A DNA stretch of 64,000 bases from Pectobacterium brasiliense. Its GTDB lineage: Bacteria; Pseudomonadota; Gammaproteobacteria; Enterobacterales; Enterobacteriaceae. The DNA lies in contig NZ_JACGFN010000001.1 in NCBI RefSeq assembly GCF_016950255.1, positions 2,542,001 to 2,606,000 on the forward strand, in the 5' to 3' direction. The position numbers and the translations under genes are program-made. This document shows, in pieces, positions 56,079-64,000 of the stretch. The notes under the pieces are model-generated. The model worked only from the letters and a program-made list of their open reading frames with translations. It did no database searches and had not been told where the DNA came from. Each line of letters opens with the position of its first letter. The stretch's first letter is position 1.

Positions 56079-58934
56079 ATGGAAACGAAATATAACCCGC
56101 AAGATATCGAGCAGCCGCTCTACGAACACTGGGAAAAGCAAGGCTACTTCAAGCCGCATGGCGACACGAGTAAAGAAAGCTTCAGCATCATGATCCCGCC
56201 GCCCAACGTCACCGGCAGCTTGCATATGGGTCACGCTTTCCAGCAAACCATTATGGACACGTTGATTCGCTATCAGCGTATGCAGGGTAAAAATACCCTG
56301 TGGCAGGCAGGTACCGACCACGCCGGTATCGCCACGCAGATGGTCGTTGAGCGCAAGATCGCCGCCGAAGAAGGCAAAACTCGCCACGATTACGGCCGCG
56401 AGGCGTTCATCGACAAAATCTGGCAGTGGAAAGGCGAATCCGGTGGCAACATCACCAATCAGATGCGCCGTCTGGGCAACTCCGTTGACTGGGAGCGCGA
56501 GCGCTTCACCATGGATGAAGGCCTGTCCAACGCGGTGAAAGAAGTTTTCGTCCGTCTGTATAAAGAAGACCTGATTTACCGTGGCAAGCGTCTGGTGAAC
56601 TGGGATCCAAAACTGCGCACCGCGATTTCCGATCTGGAAGTGGAAAACCGCGAAGTGAAAGGGTCGATGTGGCACCTGCGCTATCCGCTGGCCGATGGCG
56701 TGAAAACCGCTGACGGGAAAGACTATCTGGTCGTCGCGACTACCCGCCCGGAAACCGTGCTGGGTGATACTGGCGTCGCCGTTAACCCGGAAGATCCGCG
56801 TTATAAAGATTTGATCGGCAAAGAGGTGATCCTGCCGCTGATTGGCCGTCGTATTCCGATCGTTGGCGACGAACACGCCGATATGGAAAAAGGCACCGGC
56901 TGCGTGAAGATCACACCAGCGCACGACTTCAACGACTACGAAGTCGGTAAACGCCACCAGTTGCCGATGGTCAATATCCTGACGTTCGACGGTGATATCC
57001 GCCAGAGCGCTGAAGTTTTTGATACCAATGGCGAAGCCAGCGCCGCTTGCAGCAGCGACATTCCAGAAGCCTTCCAGGGTCTGGAGCGTTTTGCCGCACG
57101 TAAAGCGCTCGTCGCCGCATTCGATGAACTCGACCTGCTGGAAGAGATCAAAGCGCACGATCTGACCGTTCCTTACGGCGACCGTGGTGGCGTTGTCATT
57201 GAGCCGATGCTGACCGACCAGTGGTACGTGCGGGCTGCCGTGCTGGCTAAGCCGGCGGTAGAAGCGGTGGAAGATGGCCGCATCCAGTTCGTACCAAAAC
57301 AGTACGAAAACATGTACTTCAGCTGGATGCGCGACATTCAGGACTGGTGTATCTCCCGCCAGCTGTGGTGGGGTCACCGCATTCCGGCCTGGTACGATGC
57401 TAACGGCAACGTCTATGTGGGTCGCACCGAAGCGGAAGTACGCAGTGAAAACAACCTCGCTGACGATGTCGTTCTGAATCAGGACGAAGACGTACTGGAT
57501 ACCTGGTTCTCATCTGGACTGTGGACGTTCTCTACGCTGGGTTGGCCAGAGCAAACGCCCGATCTGAAAGCATTCCACCCAAGCAGCGTGATGGTCAGCG
57601 GCTTCGACATCATCTTCTTCTGGATTGCCCGCATGATCATGCTGACCATGCACTTCATCAAGGATGAAGACGGCAAGCCACAGGTGCCATTCCATACCGT
57701 CTACATGACCGGCCTGATCCGTGATGATGAAGGTCAGAAGATGTCTAAATCCAAAGGGAACGTGATCGACCCGCTGGATATGGTCGACGGCATTTCGCTG
57801 GAAGCGCTGCTGGAAAAACGTACCGGCAACATGATGCAGCCACAGCTAGCGGAAAAAATCCGCAAGCGCACCGAGAAACAGTTCCCGAACGGCATCGAGC
57901 CGCACGGTACGGATGCTCTGCGCTTCACGCTGGCGGCGCTGGCCTCTACCGGCCGCGACATCAACTGGGACATGAAGCGTCTGGAAGGTTACCGCAATTT
58001 CTGTAACAAACTGTGGAACGCCAGCCGTTTTGTGCTGATGAACACCGAAGATCAGGATTGCGGCTTTGGCGCAGGCGAGAAAGTGCTGTCACTGGCTGAC
58101 CGCTGGGTTCTGGCAGAATTCAACCGCACTGTGAAAGCCTACCGTGAAGCGTTGGATGGTTACCGCTTTGATATTGCTGCCAACATTCTGTACGAGTTCA
58201 CCTGGAACCAGTTCTGTGACTGGTATCTGGAGCTGACAAAACCAGTGATGAATGGCGGTTCAGAAGCGGAACTGCGCGGTACGCGTCACACGCTGGTTAC
58301 CGTACTGGAAGCGTTGCTGCGTCTGGCACATCCAATTATTCCGTTCATTACCGAAACCATCTGGCTACGCGTTAAAGCGCTGAAAGGCATTAGCGCCGAC
58401 ACGATCATGTTGCAGCCGTTCCCTGAGTTCGATGCTGAGCAGGAAGATACGCTGGCGCTGAACGATCTGGAGTGGATCAAGCAAGCGATTATCGCGGTGC
58501 GTAACATTCGTGCGGAAATGAACATCGCACCGGGCAAACCGCTGGAAGTATTACTGCGTGATGTCACTGGTGAAGCACAGCGTCGCGTGGAAGAAAACCG
58601 CAGCTTTATCCAAACGCTGGCGCGTCTGGAAAGCATTACGCTGCTGCCTGCGGGCGATAAAGGTCCAGTTTCCGTCACTAAACTCATTGATGGTGCCGAG
58701 CTGTTAATTCCGATGGCAGGCCTAATCAATAAAGCGGCAGAGCTGGATCGTCTGACGAAAGAAGTAGCGAAAATCGAAGCAGAGATTGAGCGCATCGAAA
58801 GCAAGCTGTCCAACGAAGGCTTTGTGGCACGCGCACCGGAAGCGGTCGTAGCCAAAGAGCGTGAGAAGCTGGACGGCTACGCCGTAGCGAAAGCCAAACT
58901 GCTGGAGCAGCACGCGGTCATCGCTGCGCTGTAA
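56079..58934 (+). CDS. valS: Valine-tRNA ligase ValS
   Basis: ValS charges tRNA-Val with valine and edits misactivated threonine. With the ATG at 56079 the product is 951 residues, equal to E. coli. A TTG three codons earlier is an alternative frame start but has no support. The HIGH motif appears as HMGH near residues 49-52 inside [15 protein letters not shown], the editing domain spans about 190-335, and KMSKS is at 554-558. The C-terminal coiled-coil arm (about 885-945) contacts tRNA. Confidence 0.97.
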   Translation: METKYNPQDIEQPLYEHWEKQGYFKPHGDTSKESFSIMIPPPNVTGSLHMGHAFQQTIMDTLIRYQRMQGKNTLWQAGTDHAGIATQMVVERKIAAEEGKTRHDYGREAFIDKIWQWKGESGGNITNQMRRLGNSVDWERERFTMDEGLSNAVKEVFVRLYKEDLIYRGKRLVNWDPKLRTAISDLEVENREVKGSMWHLRYPLADGVKTADGKDYLVVATTRPETVLGDTGVAVNPEDPRYKDLIGKEVILPLIGRRIPIVGDEHADMEKGTGCVKITPAHDFNDYEVGKRHQLPMVNILTFDGDIRQSAEVFDTNGEASAACSSDIPEAFQGLERFAARKALVAAFDELDLLEEIKAHDLTVPYGDRGGVVIEPMLTDQWYVRAAVLAKPAVEAVEDGRIQFVPKQYENMYFSWMRDIQDWCISRQLWWGHRIPAWYDANGNVYVGRTEAEVRSENNLADDVVLNQDEDVLDTWFSSGLWTFSTLGWPEQTPDLKAFHPSSVMVSGFDIIFFWIARMIMLTMHFIKDEDGKPQVPFHTVYMTGLIRDDEGQKMSKSKGNVIDPLDMVDGISLEALLEKRTGNMMQPQLAEKIRKRTEKQFPNGIEPHGTDALRFTLAALASTGRDINWDMKRLEGYRNFCNKLWNASRFVLMNTEDQDCGFGAGEKVLSLADRWVLAEFNRTVKAYREALDGYRFDIAANILYEFTWNQFCDWYLELTKPVMNGGSEAELRGTRHTLVTVLEALLRLAHPIIPFITETIWLRVKALKGISADTIMLQPFPEFDAEQEDTLALNDLEWIKQAIIAVRNIRAEMNIAPGKPLEVLLRDVTGEAQRRVEENRSFIQTLARLESITLLPAGDKGPVSVTKLIDGAELLIPMAGLINKAAELDRLTKEVAKIEAEIERIESKLSNEGFVARAPEAVVAKEREKLDGYAVAKAKLLEQHAVIAAL

Positions 58935-58955
58935 CTTTTGCTTATTTCTCATCTC

Positions 58956-58983
58956 AGCCCCGGCACCTTGTCGGGGCTTTTTT
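58956..58983 (+). terminator. Intrinsic terminator of valS
   Basis: AGCCCCG (58956-58962) pairs with CGGGGCT (58972-58978) and runs into six or more T residues. It begins 22 bases after the valS stop. Confidence 0.9.
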
Positions 58984-59125
58984 CCCCGCTGCGTCCAGCG
59001 AACAAGTGAATAGTGCTCACCAATCCGTACAGTGTTGCTATAGTCAATAGAGAGGTACCGACCACACCGCCTGTATCAGGCCATAATAAGATGAAAAAAT
59101 AGTCAGGGCAGCAACGGAGAACAGA

Positions 59126-59776
59126 ATGGAATATTATGGATATGTGTTATTAAAATTCATCATCGGTTTTACCATTGTCATCACGCATTTAAATTTTTCG
59201 GGTAAAACTCAGCTCTCGCAAATGACCCCTGTCGACTTTATTGGTAACTTCATATTAGGCGGTATCATCGGTGGTGTCATTTATAGCGACAGCATTCCAC
59301 TTTACCAATATGTAATTGTGCTACTTATCGGTGTCAGCCTGATTTCTATTCTTAACTCTATCAGTAAGAATATTTATTTTTTTCGTTCCGTCAGTATTGG
59401 CGACCCAATCCCTATCATTAAGAAAGGCCAATTCCTGATGGAAAACATTCTGCAAAAGAAAAATAAGATAGATATTATCAACGTTGCTTCACAGCTTCAT
59501 GCTCAGGGGATCAACTCCTTCCAAAAGATAAACTATGCGCAAATTGAACCCAACGGACAACTAAGCGTCATTTGTGAAGGTATGGAAATGCCGTCAGTCA
59601 TTGTCATTAAAGATGGAAAACCCAGAAAATATGATTTATGTGAAATAGAAAAAGATGAAGAATGGCTCTCTGCCGAAATCGCACGACACGGTATTGAATT
59701 AGATAATATTTACCTAGCTGAATTCTGGAAAGGAAATCTCATGTTTATATTGAACGATGGTACCGTCGTCAAATAG
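59126..59776 (+). CDS. DUF421 (YetF/YcaP-like) membrane protein
   Basis: A 216-residue protein with three N-terminal membrane segments (about residues 5-22, 40-58 and 62-82), followed by a cytoplasmic DUF421 region. That region carries the typical PIPIIKKGQFLMENILQKK opening near residues 92-110 and a GMEMPSVIVIKDGKP strand near 150-165. Similar proteins are YcaP in E. coli and YetF in Bacillus, of unknown activity. GGAG lies seven bases before the ATG. It stands alone between valS and the toxin-module region, with lower GC than the housekeeping genes. Confidence 0.85.
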   Translation: MEYYGYVLLKFIIGFTIVITHLNFSGKTQLSQMTPVDFIGNFILGGIIGGVIYSDSIPLYQYVIVLLIGVSLISILNSISKNIYFFRSVSIGDPIPIIKKGQFLMENILQKKNKIDIINVASQLHAQGINSFQKINYAQIEPNGQLSVICEGMEMPSVIVIKDGKPRKYDLCEIEKDEEWLSAEIARHGIELDNIYLAEFWKGNLMFILNDGTVVK

Positions 59777-59782
59777 ACGCGC

Positions 59783-60157
59783 TCATAGCCAATTAACAAG
59801 AAGATCCTCATTGTACTTATACACTTTGCGAGGATAAGCAGCAGAGAGATGTGCTGCTTTCGTTTCTGCCTCCGCTTTCGCGGCTTTGGTCGCAATGATC
59901 GCTCACTACGTACCGGGTCCTGTCCTTCCGGCATTGTTCCCGTTACCAGTTTATGCATCGCGTATTGCCGCTGATGAAAGATTCTTACATGCCGCGTCAA
60001 TCGCAGCATTAAACGATTCATCCTTTTCGTTCAGCTCACTAATGAGTTTATCAGCCTGTTGTTTCTGTTTTTCATCCTTAATATACGGCAGTGACAATTT
60101 CGCATCCTGACGTTTTTTCTCATCCTGAGAGTTCAGCGCGTTATTCTCAACAATAAC
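59783..60157 (-). pseudogene. Remnants of CdiA VENN/pre-toxin modules
   Basis: Three broken pieces are read leftward. 60157-59951 encodes VIVENNALNSQDEKKRQDAK and a helical stretch ending in a stop, with the VENN motif that precedes CdiA toxin domains. In another frame 59976-59908 encodes [20 protein letters not shown], a near copy of the module at 60905-60977. A third frame from about 59902 to the stop at 59783 ends KVYKYNEDLLVNWL and looks like the tail of a lost toxin. None has its own start or ribosome site. These are leftovers of displaced toxin cassettes. Confidence 0.65.
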
Positions 60158-60173
60158 CCAGCAATCAGCTGGG
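60157..60173 (-). terminator. Hairpin after the membrane immunity gene
   Basis: CCCAGC (60157-60162) and GCTGGG (60168-60173) pair around a five-base loop. Read leftward it is followed by TTATTGTT. It lies 14 bases after the stop of the small membrane protein gene, and its last bases abut the VENN remnant. Confidence 0.55.
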
Positions 60174-60187
60174 TCACTGAGCGGATG

Positions 60188-60433
60188 TTATTTGTCTTTC
60201 TTCAACTTTAGTCGTGACATGATCCAGATTCCTACCCCTAGGGGTACACCGCCAGATAAACCCTTTTTAACAGAATCAATAACGCCGTTATACCAAGAAA
60301 AATAAAAAGTTCCATTTTTAAAAAAGAATACCGACGCGACACCCAATCTAATTAGGATTATAGTAATAGCAATGAGTGCGCTAAATGATATGATTAACAT
60401 CAAAAGAGTTTTGATTCCGACTTTATTCGTCAT
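60188..60433 (-). CDS. Small membrane protein, candidate immunity protein
   Basis: An 81-residue protein with two hydrophobic segments (about residues 9-32 and 56-72) and basic ends, giving a likely helical hairpin in the inner membrane. It overlaps the end of the orphan CdiA C-terminal frame by 11 bases and follows it on the same strand, the position of a cdiI immunity gene. A membrane immunity protein would suit a pore-forming or membrane-acting toxin, and the adjacent toxin module is indeed hydrophobic. No named family recognised. Confidence 0.6.
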   Translation of the reverse strand: MTNKVGIKTLLMLIISFSALIAITIILIRLGVASVFFFKNGTFYFSWYNGVIDSVKKGLSGGVPLGVGIWIMSRLKLKKDK

Positions 60434-61319
60434 TTTTATTACCCCTGATTGCTTTTATTTGGCTCTCCGCTTCGGAAGTAGCAGCTTCAGAACCCAAAGC
60501 ACCGACTACCGTCCCCACAGATTCCGCTGCTCTATCCGAAACAACAGGGCTTAATTTATTACCGTAAGTGATAACTTTACCACCTCCAGCACCAAACGCC
60601 GTACCGATTCCCGCCGCAATAGAAGCCGTCAACGGGTCTTTGTTCTGCAACTTCGCGCCCGCATAAGCACCAGCAACACTCACCACTTCTGTAAACCAGA
60701 ATCCCCTGCCTTGCGTTACCGCCCCGGTTCCCGTCGCGATCAACGCATCTGTATAGCTGAAGGGATCGTTCCCCATTAGCTGATTACTGACATTCGCAGT
60801 ACCGCTAATAGCGCCTCCACCTATTATTGTGCCAGCACTCAGCATACTAGGTAAAAAGACAGGGGCGACAACCACTGACATACCCGCCCCCCACGCCGTT
60901 AACAGGCCTCGCACCGGGTCCTGACCTTCCGGCATTGTTCCCGTTACCAGTTTATGCATCGCGTATTGCCGCTGCTCGTCGGTTGTCGGATTAAGCACAT
61001 TACCTTTCTCATCCGTCAGATTGGTATTGGTATACAGCGACGTCGCAGACTGACCATAATCGCTCACGCCTTTCGGGACAGCGCCAGGGTAAAAGAGGTT
61101 ATTCTCAACCGCATTCTGACTTGCCTGCGCCCCCACTACCGCGTTAGTGGTTGAGTCACCCACCGTGCCCGCAGCCAGACCACCCGCCAGAAGCGAAAGC
61201 GTGGTGACCGTCTGTTTCTCGCTTTCCGTCATTTCCGAGATGGTTTTGCCCGGATACAACCTGTCGGCAATCACTCGCGCCGCCAGTTCACCCGTCGCGG
61301 CACCGACGGCACCCGCCAC
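60423..61319 (-). pseudogene. Orphan CdiA C-terminal module (VENN plus hydrophobic toxin domain)
   Basis: An in-frame segment of 298 codons without a proper start. Its first codon is GTG with no ribosome site, and an in-frame stop lies just upstream at the junction with SymE-like DNA. It begins [20 protein letters not shown], the CdiA pre-toxin region, with VENN at about residues 91-94. It ends with a Gly/Ala-rich hydrophobic domain (about residues 150-270) that looks like a membrane-inserting toxin. A small membrane protein follows as likely immunity. Silent orphan modules of this kind can recombine onto the main cdiA gene. Confidence 0.7.
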
Positions 61320-61320
61320 A

Positions 61321-61482
61321 CATCAAGCATTACGACACCTGAAGGTCGGCTATGTCAGCCGCAGCCCCAGCCTGCACCTCAAGGGCGATTGGCTGGAAGC
61401 GGCAGGATTTGGCACCGATATCCCGGTGATTGTGACCGTTGAGTGCGGTAAGCTGGTCATTGAGACGGAACTGCGCTTCTGA
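61321..61482 (+). pseudogene. 3' fragment of a SymE-family toxin gene
   Basis: The plus strand encodes RHLKVGYVSRSPSLHLKGDW, then LEAAGFGTDIPVIVTVECGK and LVIETELRF before a stop. This is the core and tail of a SymE-like (SOS-induced type I toxin, AbrB-like fold) protein. The 5' end is missing: the fragment begins directly at the boundary of the CdiA module, which is read from the opposite strand. A second, 30-base copy of its tail occurs at 62730-62759. Confidence 0.7.
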
Positions 61483-61540
61483 CTGGCAGACAAAAAAAAC
61501 CGGCCTCTTTAGTTACCGGGACTCATTTGAGATTATTATC

Positions 61541-62083
61541 ATGAGCAAAAAAAATACAGATATCAGTAAATTTTTAAGTTACATATTACGTCATCAACCT
61601 GAAGCTATTGGTTTATCTTTGGACAAGGAAGGATGGGCCGTTATAAGCGATCTTGTTCTTTGTGCCGCGGAAGAAGGCTATAAACTCGACAATAATCTTA
61701 TTCGGAGTATCGTTAATAATAGTGATAAAAAACGCTTTACGATTTCAGATGATGGATTACGTATCCGGGCAGCTCAGGGACATTCATCGCAACAGGTTGA
61801 TATAAAGTATGAAGAAAAAACTCCCCCCGAGTTTTTATATCATGGAACTGCAACACGATTTCTAATATCAATTCGTGTTCAGGGATTACATGCAAAAGAT
61901 AGACAATATGTTCATCTATCTGCCGATGAAGAGACAGCAATTCAAGTTGGAAATCGGCATGGAAAACCGATTGTACTAAAAATAAAAGCCCTGACTATGT
62001 ACGAACAGGGCTTTAAATTCTACCAAGCTGATAACGGGGTCTGGTTAACAGACATCGTTCCTTATCGGTTTATTCAAGAATAA
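61541..62083 (+). CDS. kptA: KptA-like RNA 2'-phosphotransferase
   Basis: A 180-residue protein of the Tpt1/KptA family, which removes an internal or terminal RNA 2'-phosphate using NAD+, forming ADP-ribose cyclic phosphate. Family motifs are visible: SKFLSYILRHQPEAIGL (about 8-24), EFLYHGTATRF (about 101-111), RQYVHLSADEETA (about 126-138) and GKPIVLKI (about 146-153). The ATG at 61541 is used. It lies on the strand opposite to the CdiA modules and between two SymE scars, so it arrived with or within the mobile toxin DNA. AT content is higher than in the housekeeping genes. Confidence 0.85.
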   Translation: MSKKNTDISKFLSYILRHQPEAIGLSLDKEGWAVISDLVLCAAEEGYKLDNNLIRSIVNNSDKKRFTISDDGLRIRAAQGHSSQQVDIKYEEKTPPEFLYHGTATRFLISIRVQGLHAKDRQYVHLSADEETAIQVGNRHGKPIVLKIKALTMYEQGFKFYQADNGVWLTDIVPYRFIQE

Positions 62084-62479
62084 TTACACATCATCTTCAG
62101 CCTGCTCTACTTTATAGCGGGCTGACTCAAGGCGAGCCATTTTCAACCATTCAGTAAAGTTATCAGTGTACCCTCTGTCTTCCCAGCCAGAAGATGCAAA
62201 GGCATGAACATAGTAAACTTTTGTTTCTCCTGATGTATCTGCTCCATCAAAACAAGCTATATCATCAGAGTAATTTACTTTGGCAAAAGGCACTAACCTC
62301 CGGGTTGGGTACTTTCCCTTTACTTCCCTCATCCAGAAAGCAGAAGATTCCTTAAATTCACAAATAAATGACCATGGCTCGATATCAGGAATGACATCCA
62401 TAGACATTATTTCGATATAAGAGGATGGATACTTAAACTTTTCAGGAAGTTCATCCTCTGTATATAAATACGCGCTCAT
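62084..62479 (-). CDS. SMI1/KNR4 (SUKH)-like immunity protein
   Basis: A 131-residue acidic soluble protein whose central strand region (LVPFAKVNYSDDIACFDGAD and TKVYYVHAFASSGWEDRGYT) and following NFTEWLKMARLES helix are typical of SUKH-superfamily immunity proteins. These protect against nuclease-type polymorphic toxins by binding them. It follows the toxin fragment upstream by three bases. The toxin part is truncated, so this may now be an orphan immunity gene giving protection against siblings' toxins. Confidence 0.72.
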   Translation of the reverse strand: MSAYLYTEDELPEKFKYPSSYIEIMSMDVIPDIEPWSFICEFKESSAFWMREVKGKYPTRRLVPFAKVNYSDDIACFDGADTSGETKVYYVHAFASSGWEDRGYTDNFTEWLKMARLESARYKVEQAEDDV

Positions 62480-62482
62480 CTT

Positions 62483-62737
62483 CTATTTTCCTCTTCCTGT
62501 AATTCTGGGAGATTCATTTGAACCATAAGGGTTTTGAGTACCAAAACCTCCAGATTGTTTATTTATTCTCCCCGTGATTGCCTCTCCCCACGTTTGAGGC
62601 ACAAATCCACGTTTTCTGTCTGAAAACCGTTCGATTTCAGAAGACGTTAATTTTTCATTATAGCTTCTGACGTTAGCTTCAACTTTGACGCCTGCTTCTC
62701 TGGCGGCACTGATCCTTGTATTATCCATACTGGTCAT
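62483..62737 (-). pseudogene. Truncated toxin C-terminal domain
   Basis: An 84-codon frame (MTSMDNTRISAAREAGVKVE and onward, ending PRITGRGK) lies directly upstream of the SUKH immunity gene. It has the composition of the last part of a secreted nuclease-type toxin. Its 5' end stops at the SymE-tail scar, so delivery and pre-toxin parts are missing and the first ATG overlaps the scar. Without a ribosome site it is probably not expressed. The toxin family is not recognised. Confidence 0.55.
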
Positions 62738-62797
62738 TGAGACTGAGCTACGGCTCTGACAGACAGATAAAAAATCCCGGCCTTTTTAGGGCCCGGG
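62730..62797. repeat. Second SymE-tail scar with terminator (direct repeat of 61453-61520)
   Basis: 62730-62759 encodes LVIETELRL and a stop on the plus strand, nearly identical to the end of the SymE fragment at 61453-61482. Each copy is followed by an A-run and a hairpin. Here TCCCGG (62775-62780) pairs with CCGGGA (62793-62798), and read leftward it meets five T, so it can terminate the immunity gene at 62815. In the first copy CCGG at 61500-61503 and 61516-61519 is the equivalent. Confidence 0.65.
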
Positions 62798-62814
62798 ATC
62801 CTTTGACTACTTAA

Positions 62815-63189
62815 TCATATCAATTCGTATTGCTTTTCTGATATTTTTTGCAAAATCCCAGACTCAACCATTCCATCTAAAACCCCCTTTATCTCATGAT
62901 CATCATATGATGAAAAATATTGAGATAAGCGCCATATATCTATCAATTTGGGATTTTTGACATTGTTAACATCGACCACAGCCTCTTTCTGATCGCTGTT
63001 TATTAAAAACCTAATACCTTTACCATGTTTAACAAAACTCCATTCATCATTATTAACAAAAACAATCCCTTTCTTAGGGAAGTCCAGCAAGAAGTCAAAG
63101 TCCTTTAAGCCTGGATAAGCGATAAAGAAAGCCTTCATTAGCATCTCTTGAAGACTGATAAAACTGATAATTTCCCTTTCGTTCATCAT
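62815..63189 (-). CDS. Probable immunity protein for the ParB-domain toxin
   Basis: A 124-residue soluble protein beginning one base after the CdiA C-terminal stop, the canonical place for cdiI. It has an N-terminal helix (REIISFISLQEMLMKAFFIA), a strand-rich centre (KGIVFVNNDEWSFVKHGKGI, then IRFLINSDQKEAVVDVNNVK) and a helical C-terminal end (IKGVLDGMVESGILQKI). The WSFVKHGKGIRF element recalls the DUF6896 family, but this is from memory and weak. Its role is inferred from position. Confidence 0.62.
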   Translation of the reverse strand: MMNEREIISFISLQEMLMKAFFIAYPGLKDFDFLLDFPKKGIVFVNNDEWSFVKHGKGIRFLINSDQKEAVVDVNNVKNPKLIDIWRLSQYFSSYDDHEIKGVLDGMVESGILQKISEKQYELI

Positions 63190-63190
63190 A

Positions 63191-64000
63191 TCAATACCTT
63201 ACCCTTGCTTCAGCGGCTTCACGCAAAAGTTGATCACCTTGCTCTTTCGTAACTTCATGTATTCTAACTGGTATATCTTTAATTCCGGCTTTTGCTGCTG
63301 CTTCAGCTCTATGATGGCCATCAATAATAATTGCTTTACCATTTACGATAGCAACGTCGACAGGTTCATTGATATCAAAGCCATTCGCTTTCATATCTTT
63401 TACAAGACGTTTTACTTGTGAGCCCGACATTTCATTTTTATTTTGCCTACTAATTAGAATGCTTGGATCTACGTTCTTAGTAGTTACTTGAGAAGTTCCA
63501 TTTCCAGTGTTATGTCCAGCCTTACTTGCTCCTCCAATAATCCCTGCCGCACTTGTCGCCCCTGCTTGAGCAATCGTATTAATAGCAAGCTGTGACGCCT
63601 CATCCGAACCGCCCACTGCTTGTGCGTTATGTATCGCCTTTATACGTCCAGCTTCCAGAGCAGGCGTCACAATGTGCAGATAAGTCCACTCCTCAAGATC
63701 TGCACCACTCAAGCGGCCATTGGCCCGAAGTTTTTCCCCCAGTTCCTCAATTCGCTGACCATAATCTGCCTGCAACTCCGCCATTTCTTTGGCTTTTACA
63801 ACACAAACATCAACGCTGGAGCAATTTTCAACACTCTTGATTTGTTCATCGGAGATTTTCTTGAACTTCTCCGTCACCCCGTCTTTACAGGCACTGTCAC
63901 TGCCACAGGATGACATTTCACTTAAGCGTTGACGGTTCTCATCCGTACTCAGGAAGTTATTATCAACCGCATTCTGGCTTGCCTGCGCACCCGCTACCGC
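63191..64000 (-). CDS. cdiA: CdiA C-terminal region with ParB-like nuclease toxin domain (partial, 5' end off window)
   Basis: The frame is open from the window edge to 63191 (269 complete codons and a stop). It enters with [20 protein letters not shown], the end of the pre-toxin domain where VDNN replaces VENN. A Cys-bearing helical cytoplasm-entry-like region follows (CGSDSACKDGVTEKFKKISD). The last 100 residues form a ParB/sulfiredoxin-like domain with IIIDGHHRAEAAAKAGIKDI, known from nuclease toxins. It should be the active toxin end of a two-partner-secreted CdiA, with the large N-terminal part and cdiB to the right. An internal ATG at 63916 is not the true start. Confidence 0.78.
   Translation of the reverse strand, partial: AVAGAQASQNAVDNNFLSTDENRQRLSEMSSCGSDSACKDGVTEKFKKISDEQIKSVENCSSVDVCVVKAKEMAELQADYGQRIEELGEKLRANGRLSGADLEEWTYLHIVTPALEAGRIKAIHNAQAVGGSDEASQLAINTIAQAGATSAAGIIGGASKAGHNTGNGTSQVTTKNVDPSILISRQNKNEMSGSQVKRLVKDMKANGFDINEPVDVAIVNGKAIIIDGHHRAEAAAKAGIKDIPVRIHEVTKEQGDQLLREAAEARVRY

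Noticed and set aside
55914..57377. 487-codon antisense frame in holC/valS
   Set aside because: Antisense shadow of valS, whose plus-strand identity is certain.
59710..60021. 103-codon minus-strand frame beside the DUF421 gene
   Set aside because: It joins a pre-toxin remnant to unrelated out-of-frame sequence and overlaps the DUF421 3' end, so it is not a real gene; described as remnants instead.

Overview
The window looks like a chromosomal stretch from a soft-rot enterobacterium, most probably Pectobacterium. This is inferred from the strong resemblance of many proteins to E. coli counterparts (RhaT/S/R/B/A/D/M, YagU, YaiW, RoxA, LptF/G, PepA, HolC, ValS), the E. coli-like order leuX - lptG - lptF - pepA - holC - valS, and a contact-dependent-inhibition toxin array. 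No rRNA, CRISPR array or intact insertion sequence was seen. One tRNA gene (tRNA-Leu, CAA anticodon) is present.

Layout. 1-3.6 kb: a truncated curA-like reductase, yqhA, the rhamnose permease rhaT and yagU. 4.3-9.45 kb: a four-gene peptide ABC importer operon with a fused double ATPase. 9.5-10.1 kb: a toxin-antitoxin pair whose toxin frame carries a nonsense codon. 10.1-16.2 kb: the rhamnose regulon, rhaSR divergent from rhaBAD-rhaM, with two CRP-like sites between them. 16.6-23.8 kb: two chemoreceptor genes, each behind a FliA-type promoter, flanking an mgtA Mg2+ transporter. The transporter has a PhoP-type promoter, a proline-rich leader peptide and a downstream 30-residue membrane peptide. 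24.4-26.5 kb: a beta-carbonic anhydrase and a SulP transporter in one operon. 26.5-33 kb: yaiW, an HNH nuclease, and an RNA-repair locus (HEAT-repeat protein and rtcB behind a sigma-54 promoter, divergent from rtcR).

33-39.3 kb is an accessory segment. It holds a RelE/ParE-type toxin-antitoxin pair, a lone HTH antitoxin-like gene with a perfect palindromic operator, a highly structured non-coding region resembling C4/P4-type antisense RNA immunity, a small helical protein, and an unassigned three-gene envelope operon (OmpA-like lipoprotein, polytopic membrane protein, exported vWA-like protein). 39.9-42.6 kb: a LysR regulator and aspA. 43-47.8 kb: an export operon (TolC-like, HlyD-like, two ABC-2 permeases) with no ATPase gene. 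47.8-50.9 kb: an exported lipase-like hydrolase, roxA and a GNAT acetyltransferase. 51.2-59 kb: the leuX to valS housekeeping block. 59-64 kb: a DUF421 membrane protein, then orphan CdiA C-terminal modules and immunity genes separated by repeated SymE-tail scars, with a kptA-like gene inside. The upstream part of the last CdiA module lies beyond the right edge.

How the parts work together. The rhamnose genes form a complete uptake (RhaT), anomer conversion (RhaM), isomerase, kinase and aldolase route, controlled by RhaS/RhaR and probably CRP. RtcR, RtcB and the HEAT protein form a stress-induced RNA-repair unit, and a second RNA-end enzyme (KptA) sits in the toxin array. The most interesting unexplained parts are the envelope operon with its neighbouring RNA element at 34-39 kb, the scarred toxin array at the right end, the ATPase-less exporter, and the small peptides around mgtA.
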